Origin: a virus
Length of the DNA stretch: 22,108 nt
Strand: one strand, 5' to 3'
IMG/VR virus record: IMGVR_UViG_3300007541_000258
Span: 1 to 22,108 of that record
In this document: one piece after another, positions 1-5,074 of the stretch
Numbering within the stretch: the stretch's first letter is position 1
Layout of the letters: every line of letters starts with the position of its first letter
Position numbers and translations under genes: made by a program
The notes under the pieces: model-generated
Databases searched by the model: none
Told to the model about the DNA's origin: nothing
Seen by the model: the letters and a program-made list of their open reading frames with translations, nothing else

Positions 1-10
1 AAGACGACCG

Positions 11-1189
11 ATGCCAGGGCTCACGAAAAGGGGCCAAATCTGGCACATCGACAAGTGCACCCCGCATGCCCCAGAAGGGAGGCTTCGAGAAAGCACTGGA
101 GTTGGTGAACTCGATGAAGCCGAACGGTACTTAGTTCACCGTCTTGAAGAACTGCGTAAGGCTGCTGTCTATGGCATCAGACCAAAACGGCGATTCGAAG
201 AGGCGGCCACAAAGTACCTGCTCGAAAATACTCACAAAGCAAGCATCCGCGATGACGGACGACACCTGAAACAGATGATGCCATATATCGGAGAACTGTA
301 TCTGCATGAGGTGTACGACGACACACTCCAACCCTTCGTTCAATATCGGTTGGGTAATGGAATCAAGCCGAAGTCGATCAATCTTGCGTTGAGTATTGTA
401 CGGCGGATACTGAATCTCGCTGCACGGTCATGGAGAGAAAACGGCCTCACCTGGTTGGAACAGGCTCCGCTAATCACCATGCTACCGCTCAAGGGAACTC
501 AGGCCGAACCCTATCCGCTGTCCTGGGACGAGCAAAAGAAGCTTCTGAAAGAGTCACCCGATCACTTGGCTGAGATGGCCTTATACAAGGTCAACACGGG
601 AAGCCGGGAACAGGAGGTCTGTCAGCTTTCATGGGAATGGGAGCAGGAGATCCCTGAGATAGGCCATAGCGTGTTTGTGGTACCGGCCTGGGTCAACGAG
701 GAAGACGGACGAGTCAAGAACAGAGAGGACCGCTTGATCGTCTTGAACACCGTTGCCCGGTCAGTGATCGAGGCCAAACGTGCTTCACGACCACAGGCCC
801 ACCTGGAAGGGTGCAAGTCACTGATGAAAGGAAAGGAGAAAGGAAGGTGCAATTGTGCCTATGGAGTTGTCTTCACCTATCGAGGGTATCAGGTAGGAAA
901 GATGAATAACTCCGGATGGAAGACCGCATGGAGAGCAGCGGGGCTGCCTGTCTCGAAGAAAGTCCTCAAGGGAGTGCATAACCTCAAGCACACCTTTGGA
1001 CGACGCCTGAGAGCCGCAGGAGTCCAGCTGGAGACCAGAAAGGTACTTCTCGGGCACACGACAGGGGACATTACGACCCATTATTCAGCGCCGGAGATCG
1101 AAGAATTGGTCAATGCCGCTGAGATGGTGTGTGGGGCTGATCCCCACAATTTCCCCACATTGACCTTGATAAAGAAAAAAGCCGGTTAG
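11..1189 (+). CDS. int: Phage tyrosine integrase
   Basis: Site-specific recombinase of the tyrosine recombinase family, which would integrate and excise the phage at the tRNA-Arg attachment core lying 40 bp after its stop. The 392 residues carry an N-terminal arm-binding/SAM-like part (about 1-165) and a C-terminal catalytic domain. Visible catalytic positions are R199 (NTGSRE), K236 (RVKNRED), H323 and K326 (HNLKHTFGRR), H349 (LLGHTTGD) and the nucleophile Y358 (THYS). The second catalytic arginine of the usual HxxR box is a lysine here; the rest of the motif is intact, so I think it is active. It is the only gene of the left part on the + strand and converges on the late operon. The start at 11 gives a normal N-terminus (MPGLTKRGQIWHIDK), but only 10 bases precede it, so its ribosome-binding site and promoter cannot be judged. 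Confidence 0.95.
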   Translation: MPGLTKRGQIWHIDKCTPHAPEGRLRESTGVGELDEAERYLVHRLEELRKAAVYGIRPKRRFEEAATKYLLENTHKASIRDDGRHLKQMMPYIGELYLHEVYDDTLQPFVQYRLGNGIKPKSINLALSIVRRILNLAARSWRENGLTWLEQAPLITMLPLKGTQAEPYPLSWDEQKKLLKESPDHLAEMALYKVNTGSREQEVCQLSWEWEQEIPEIGHSVFVVPAWVNEEDGRVKNREDRLIVLNTVARSVIEAKRASRPQAHLEGCKSLMKGKEKGRCNCAYGVVFTYRGYQVGKMNNSGWKTAWRAAGLPVSKKVLKGVHNLKHTFGRRLRAAGVQLETRKVLLGHTTGDITTHYSAPEIEELVNAAEMVCGADPHNFPTLTLIKKKAG

Positions 1190-1210
1190 GGCTGCCACCC
1201 ATAACCGGCT
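1180..1210. terminator. Bidirectional hairpin terminator between int and late operon
   Basis: A 9-bp perfect stem (AGCCGGTTA at 1180-1188 with TAACCGGCT at 1202-1210) can be extended by GGG/CCC (1189-1191 with 1198-1200) across one unpaired base. Read on the minus strand it is followed by TTTTTTCTTT, a classic Rho-independent terminator for the late operon. Read on the + strand it is followed by GTATTTCTTA, a weaker tail, and the stem includes the int stop codon. It therefore probably ends both convergent transcripts, most strongly the leftward one. Confidence 0.85.
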
Positions 1211-1228
1211 GTATTTCTTAGCAAAATA

Positions 1229-1276
1229 TGGCGCGCCCGGCACGATTCGAACGTGCGACCGCCTGGTTCGTAGCCA
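1229..1276 (-). other. attP: attP core: 3' half of tRNA-Arg(ACG)
   Basis: On the minus strand this reads as the 3' part of a proteobacterial tRNA-Arg: anticodon loop CTACGAA (anticodon ACG), 3' anticodon stem CCAGG, T-arm GCACG-TTCGAAT-CGTGC, 3' acceptor strand CGGGCGC, discriminator G and CCA. The 5' half (acceptor, D-arm) is missing; the bases beyond 1276 do not fit it. This is the normal form of a phage attachment core that rebuilds the 3' end of the target tRNA after integration. Phage genes lie on both sides (int to the left, lysis genes to the right), which is the arrangement of an attP rather than attL or attR. Confidence 0.85.
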
Positions 1277-1388
1277 TACGGCTATGTCAGTAAACGTTTA
1301 ATATCAGTAAGTTACAGGACGTCCGCAGCCCCCACAGTCCATAACTGCTCATGACGAATCTGGACCCATCCCCACAAAATCCCCGCAG
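1277..1388. other. Non-coding att flank with candidate integrase arm sites
   Basis: No gene is seen here. The stretch starts with a small inverted repeat at the core edge (TAGCC 1271-1275 with GGCTA 1280-1284). It then has two copies of TCAGTAA (1287-1293 and 1304-1310, 17 bases apart) and a palindrome AAACGTTT (1292-1299). Repeated short motifs beside an attP core are what integrase arm-type or excisionase sites look like, but the motif is short and the assignment is only an inference. The remainder up to the DUF5675 stop shows nothing further. Confidence 0.35.
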
Positions 1389-1790
1389 TCACACCCGCTG
1401 CACAATCCGGAGCTTGAACTCCTTTCCACCATATAGCGCCATGAGGTGATTGAAAGCATGCTTCGAGTTGATGCCCCTCCCCTTTCCATTGGTGAACTGA
1501 AGCGTCATATTCGGGGCAATGCACCCAGCCAGTTCCTCGGGATGATTCGCCAGGTGGAACTTGATCAGGGTTCTTGGACTGTCCTCTGGCATCACGATAT
1601 CTATCGCGTCATATCCGCCCTTGTTGTAGCGTCCGGGCTTGCACAGGTACTCACCCTCGGGAATGCAGGAGATAAACCGTTGGTTGTCGTGCCAGGGCCG
1701 CTCTACGGTGTGAATGATGGTGTTTCCGACCACCAGCCACCCGAATGCCCCTTCATCGGTGTAGATGCGCTCTAGGGTGATGGTGTCCAT
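1389..1790 (-). CDS. DUF5675 family phage protein, last gene of lysis module
   Basis: A 133-residue protein recognised as DUF5675 by its layout: LERIYTDEGAFGWL near the start, TVERPWHDNQ, then SCIPEGEYLC, followed by a conserved FHLANHPEELAGCI segment. The family is common in phage lysis regions, but its activity is not firmly established. It is the promoter-distal gene of the late operon, directly after Rz1, whose TGA overlaps its ATG (TGATG). A GTG one codon upstream (1793) is an alternative start. Because no muramidase, amidase or transglycosylase is recognisable in the window, this protein is a candidate for the missing cell-wall or host-lysis role; that is inference only. Confidence 0.8.
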   Translation of the reverse strand: MDTITLERIYTDEGAFGWLVVGNTIIHTVERPWHDNQRFISCIPEGEYLCKPGRYNKGGYDAIDIVMPEDSPRTLIKFHLANHPEELAGCIAPNMTLQFTNGKGRGINSKHAFNHLMALYGGKEFKLRIVQRV

Positions 1791-2080
1791 CACCGGTTCC
1801 CGTAGAGCTTCTGGATGACGTCGCGCTTCGCCTCGTTTCTGGCGTCACAGATCCGGCCATACCGTTCCAACTTCTTGGCCCAGGTCAGGGTGTTTTCGTG
1901 CTTCACACCAAAAGGCTCAGGGAGAGGGCCGCACCGCTGCATCGTAGCCGCTCCGACTGTTGGCGGATCGTACTTGATCAACCAACTCTTGCAGCCCTGC
2001 ATGGGTAAGGTCGCACTGATCAGGAGTGATATAGCCAGGAGGCGTCCGATAGACGGTCTCGTATTCGATTTCGATCTCAT
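1790..2080 (-). CDS. Rz1: Rz1-like o-spanin lipoprotein
   Basis: Predicted outer-membrane spanin subunit, which would pair with Rz to fuse inner and outer membranes at lysis. The 96 residues start with a basic n-region (MRSKSNTRPSIGR), a hydrophobic stretch LLAISLLISATL and a lipobox-like PMQGC with the lipid-anchored Cys at about residue 30. A proline-containing periplasmic part follows. The gene begins inside Rz in another frame and runs past its stop, the usual Rz/Rz1 overlap. The start at 2080 was preferred to the open frame's upstream extension because it gives a proper signal peptide and has GGAG about 7 bases upstream. The lipobox is somewhat atypical (Q at -2). Confidence 0.8.
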   Translation of the reverse strand: MRSKSNTRPSIGRLLAISLLISATLPMQGCKSWLIKYDPPTVGAATMQRCGPLPEPFGVKHENTLTWAKKLERYGRICDARNEAKRDVIQKLYGNR

Positions 2081-2324
2081 TCTCGGTCTCCACGAGTTGC
2101 TGATCTCGCTCTGCCAGATCCAGTTCCAGTTCGAGGCGTTGTTCCATTGCCTCTTCGATGGCGTTGGCGTGTTTGGCTTCCCAGATGGTGTCAGCCAGCC
2201 AGTAACCACCCCAGGCAGAACCCGCGGCGATACCAGCCACAACTACGGCCATAAACCACCACCCGGAGGCCCCGAGTGCGGCCATGCCGAATCGCTTGGC
2301 CAGCCATGACAAGATGACGTTCAT
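1917..2324 (-). CDS. Rz: Rz-like i-spanin
   Basis: Predicted inner-membrane spanin. The 135 residues contain one N-terminal transmembrane segment (about 17-42, rich in A, V, G and W). A long charged, helical periplasmic part follows (about 46-92: HANAIEEAMEQRLELELDLA and onward). This is the signature of Rz. The start at 2324 is fixed by an AGGAGG ribosome-binding site at 2335-2340 and by an ATGA overlap with the upstream holin. The open frame continues further upstream to 2645, but that part is a shadow of the holin and its neighbour. Its 3' half is shared with Rz1 in another frame. Confidence 0.85.
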   Translation of the reverse strand: MNVILSWLAKRFGMAALGASGWWFMAVVVAGIAAGSAWGGYWLADTIWEAKHANAIEEAMEQRLELELDLAERDQQLVETENEIEIEYETVYRTPPGYITPDQCDLTHAGLQELVDQVRSANSRSGYDAAVRPSP

Positions 2325-2554
2325 TGCCCTTCGTCCTCCTTTTTCTGCTTGCCTACACGCCACTGCCAAATACCGAATGCCGTGGCAGGCAGACCGATTA
2401 TTGAACCGACCAGGGTGGCTGTGGTTCCGGGTATGTCCGGGGTTTTGGTGAATGTCTCGAATACCACCCAGGTCACCAGCGCCAGGGCCCAAAGCACAAA
2501 CAGAATGACCAGGATTCCATGCTCGTGGACAAAGTCGATCAGGGCCCGTCTCAT
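2321..2554 (-). CDS. Holin-like two-TM membrane protein
   Basis: A 77-residue protein with two hydrophobic segments (about 14-32, ILVILFVLWALALVTWVVF, and about 44-64, TATLVGSIIGLPATAFGIW) and a charged C-terminal tail (RVGKQKKEDEGQ). Size, topology and position directly before Rz/Rz1 point to a class II-type holin that would permeabilise the inner membrane at the lysis time. It overlaps both its neighbours by ATGA, so the three lysis genes are probably translationally coupled. No specific holin family was recognised; an accessory membrane protein is the alternative. Confidence 0.7.
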   Translation of the reverse strand: MRRALIDFVHEHGILVILFVLWALALVTWVVFETFTKTPDIPGTTATLVGSIIGLPATAFGIWQWRVGKQKKEDEGQ

Positions 2555-2778
2555 GTCCGATACTCCGCCGGCAGTTGCCGCCGCTTTTGTTCTGATTCGT
2601 AGGACTGGCGGCAGTGTTGGTGCTGCCAGAAGAAGAGAAGATCAATCAGCCTGTAGGCTGCCTCCCATCCCTGGCCGTCATTGCGTTTTCGCCAGCACCT
2701 GGCCGAGAGGGTTTCGTCGGCCCAGCCGCCGAACATAGCGTTGAACAGTTGGTCAATGGCTATCAGTACCTGCTTCAT
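2551..2778 (-). CDS. Conserved small phage protein upstream of holin
   Basis: A 75-residue soluble protein with the pattern MKQVLIAIDQLFNAMFGGWADETLSAR followed by a W-rich middle and QHQHCRQSYESEQ near the end. Proteins of this pattern (LIAxDQLxNxxxGGWxDETxSxR) are widespread in proteobacterial prophages directly before the lysis genes; their function is unknown and some have carried misleading annotations. The gene ends in an ATGA overlap with the holin. I assign no activity. Confidence 0.7.
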   Translation of the reverse strand: MKQVLIAIDQLFNAMFGGWADETLSARCWRKRNDGQGWEAAYRLIDLLFFWQHQHCRQSYESEQKRRQLPAEYRT

Positions 2779-2794
2779 CTGCGTGTGCTCATCG

Positions 2795-4147
2795 TTAGTA
2801 CCAGGCCACTGATTGAGTGGCGTGAGTATTCCACTGCAGTTCCTCGGGGTGATAGCTCACGTTGTTGAATGCTGCCGAGGTGTATTTCGCGCCGCTGCGG
2901 TGGAGTATGTTGGTCAGCTTTGTGGCAGTTGGCAGATCAGCGTGGGCGCGATCACGCAACAGTACGTTGGTCGAGCTTTCGCCGGTGATGTTGGTTGTGT
3001 CGCTGTTGAAAACCCGCAACCCCTGCGACGCATCACCATTGGGAACGTAGTCCCAGAGGATTGTGTTTTCAGAGTGATAGAGGGCCTCCAGGGTGGCGCT
3101 CTTGGTCGAGAGGGTATCGCTGACGGTGTAATCGTGAACACGTGATGCCATGCCAGTATCGAACGTGAGGTCGCCGGTGGTGTTCAGCAGCGTGGTATAG
3201 AGGCTATCCACGACCGAAACCAGTTTGAGGTAGTCGTCGCCGCTGGCTCCTATCGGGTAGCAGCGCATGAGGGTCGTGTCGGTGTCGGTGCTCTGCCGGG
3301 TACCGGTAGCGTATCGGTCGAAATACGGTCTCACGCCGTCGTTGTCGATAGTGTCTGGCATCGAGGCCAGGTAGTCACCTGTTTCAACCCAGCCGGTGCT
3401 GGTGGACGAGTAGCAGTCGGCGGCGGTCTTAAAAACAGAGAGCGAGGCGGTTATGCCGTCGCCCAGGGTTGCCGGTATGAGTGAACCGTTGCCGTTGATG
3501 TCAATCTCAATCACTGCCTCCAGGCCAACCCCGCTGTACTCGGCTACATCAAAGCCGACGAGCCCGTTTGGGCTGTAGAGGTTGAAAAAGCATCGGCTCC
3601 CGTCCTCGTTTGGCTCTGCACCTAGTACGGGCGAGGGGCCAGTTGCCATGAGGAAGGTGTCAGCGCCCCCGAGGTCGGTGTCCCAGTTAAAAACCTGGGT
3701 TGCCAGCACCCGGTTTATGCTCGGGTAGCTGCCATCCGGCGAGAAACGTCCAAATAATTTTGTGAGGGTTACGGTGAGCTGAACGTCGTCATCGTTGTTC
3801 AGCATGGTCATTTCGGCTTTGATGATCCACGAACCACCACCAGGGTCTGCATAAATCCAGTGGTTTGCACCCAACTCGCTGGGGCCTATCTGGTTATTGC
3901 GGCCCACCAAAACAACGTAGTCGCGCCACTCGTAACCGTTGGCGGTGTCGAAGGCTTGTTGTTCTGCGTCTCTGGTGATCCCTGGTGCTGCCGGATGTCG
4001 CGCCACAATGACAGCGCCATCATGGGGTTGAGGTGCGGTTTTGGTGTCACTGTTCGGCAGCGTCAGGGTTCCGCCGGTGACGGGGCCATGAAACGGCAGG
4101 CCCAGCGTGTCGAGTTTTCCGTCTATGGGGTGCTGTTGCTGGCGCAT
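2795..4147 (-). CDS. Distal tail/receptor-region structural protein (unrecognised)
   Basis: A 450-residue protein with a composition typical of beta-rich virion proteins: many G, T, D, N and aromatic residues, no membrane segment, no catalytic motif seen. The N-terminus (MRQQQHPIDGKLDTLGLPFHG) is followed by a compact middle containing repeated YDxxDxD-like acidic turns. It is the last of four consecutive genes (952, 202, 103 and 450 aa) behind the tape measure and before lysis. Host-recognition fibres or baseplate parts normally lie there. I infer a tail-tip or receptor-binding component but do not recognise a family. Confidence 0.6.
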   Translation of the reverse strand: MRQQQHPIDGKLDTLGLPFHGPVTGGTLTLPNSDTKTAPQPHDGAVIVARHPAAPGITRDAEQQAFDTANGYEWRDYVVLVGRNNQIGPSELGANHWIYADPGGGSWIIKAEMTMLNNDDDVQLTVTLTKLFGRFSPDGSYPSINRVLATQVFNWDTDLGGADTFLMATGPSPVLGAEPNEDGSRCFFNLYSPNGLVGFDVAEYSGVGLEAVIEIDINGNGSLIPATLGDGITASLSVFKTAADCYSSTSTGWVETGDYLASMPDTIDNDGVRPYFDRYATGTRQSTDTDTTLMRCYPIGASGDDYLKLVSVVDSLYTTLLNTTGDLTFDTGMASRVHDYTVSDTLSTKSATLEALYHSENTILWDYVPNGDASQGLRVFNSDTTNITGESSTNVLLRDRAHADLPTATKLTNILHRSGAKYTSAAFNNVSYHPEELQWNTHATQSVAWY

Positions 4148-4150
4148 CGG

Positions 4151-4462
4151 TTACTCGTCAACGTAGTTCACTGGTATTGAATTTCCGTCACCGTCAAGGA
4201 ACTCTGTCGAGGCGATGTGCTGCCTAGTCAGCACAAAAAATCCATCACTGCTCACCAGTGAGCCAAGCGGATGAAATTCTTTAACACCACTCTGCTCATT
4301 GAGCGGTGGAGTAATGCCACCACCAGAACCACCGCCAACTACCCGCTTGCAGCGTGACTTGCTGGCCGGTATCGGGTCGCGATTGTCTGCAGCAGGCAAA
4401 CGCCCTTTTCCGCGTTTCTGCGGAATCAGGCGATTGAGGGCGGTTTTTAGGGTGGTGGCCAT
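4151..4462 (-). CDS. Small tail-region protein, basic N-terminus
   Basis: A 103-residue protein not recognised. Residues 1-45 are basic and low-complexity (KRGKGR, SKSRCKR), then comes a glycine linker GGGSGGG, then a C-terminal half containing VLTRQHIASTEFLDGDGN. It sits three bases behind the 202-aa gene and three bases before the 450-aa gene, so it belongs to the distal tail cluster. A role as a small adaptor or chaperone for the neighbouring fibre protein is possible but rests only on position. Confidence 0.6.
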   Translation of the reverse strand: MATTLKTALNRLIPQKRGKGRLPAADNRDPIPASKSRCKRVVGGGSGGGITPPLNEQSGVKEFHPLGSLVSSDGFFVLTRQHIASTEFLDGDGNSIPVNYVDE

Positions 4463-4465
4463 GGG

Positions 4466-5074
4466 TTATACAGCCGTCCTGCGCACCAGGTTGGGCCTGA
4501 TCTTCAGGTCGTCTGAGTTGTCGACGTAGAGCGTGGTGTCATCAACCCGAACCCAGAACTCAACGGCATTCGCAACACCGCCGGTGATGGTCAATGCGAG
4601 GTTGAGAGAGGCTCCGCCGGTGGCTGAATCCAGACCTACCTCGGTGGTGGCCAGTTTTACCTCTGCCGGGTCGTGGAGTTCTCCCAGACAAACCCAGGTC
4701 ACCTCGTTGTCAACAACGGTATTGCCGACGGTGGTTGGCCAGGTTGGTTCGCTGGCACCGGTAGCACCGCCGCCGCTGATGCTCTGCACGGCGTATTTGT
4801 AGTTGTTGTCAACGGTAGGGCGCACCACGTCATCAACCACCTGGGCAGTGGATGCCTGCCAAACACCGGCCTGGTACTCGATGGCCATGGCGATTTGGTC
4901 AACGCCAGGATCACTGTCTGCCTGGTACTGGTAGTTGCTGTCGGTGTCGCCAATCCAGAGTTGGAAATCAACCGGATCTGTGCTGCCGTCACTGTGCTGG
5001 GTGGCGATGAGGTCAGCCAACCCGCCCGATAGCTGGGTAGTCAGCGCGGCATCTGAATAGATTTGAATGGGCAT
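4466..5074 (-). CDS. Tail fibre/tip structural protein
   Basis: A 202-residue beta-rich protein. Around residues 90-130 it has YKYAVQSISGGGATGASEPTWPTTVGNTVVDNEVTWVCLG. The SEPxWPTxxGxxVxDxxVTW pattern within this stretch is a short module that recurs in phage tail-fibre and tip proteins. The start codon abuts the stop of the 952-aa hub gene (TAAATG), indicating coupled expression. No enzymatic motif is visible. Likely a small tail-tip or fibre-attachment protein. Confidence 0.6.
   Translation of the reverse strand: MPIQIYSDAALTTQLSGGLADLIATQHSDGSTDPVDFQLWIGDTDSNYQYQADSDPGVDQIAMAIEYQAGVWQASTAQVVDDVVRPTVDNNYKYAVQSISGGGATGASEPTWPTTVGNTVVDNEVTWVCLGELHDPAEVKLATTEVGLDSATGGASLNLALTITGGVANAVEFWVRVDDTTLYVDNSDDLKIRPNLVRRTAV

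Noticed and set aside
1229-1310. A complete tRNA gene on the minus strand
   Set aside because: Only the anticodon loop to CCA end is present. The sequence beyond 1276 has no acceptor 5' strand or D-arm matching tRNA-Arg, and the 5' anticodon stem pairs only partly.
2325-2645. N-terminal extension of Rz
   Set aside because: The frame is open, but it overlaps the holin and its upstream gene, and AGGAGG at 2335-2340 fixes the start at 2324.
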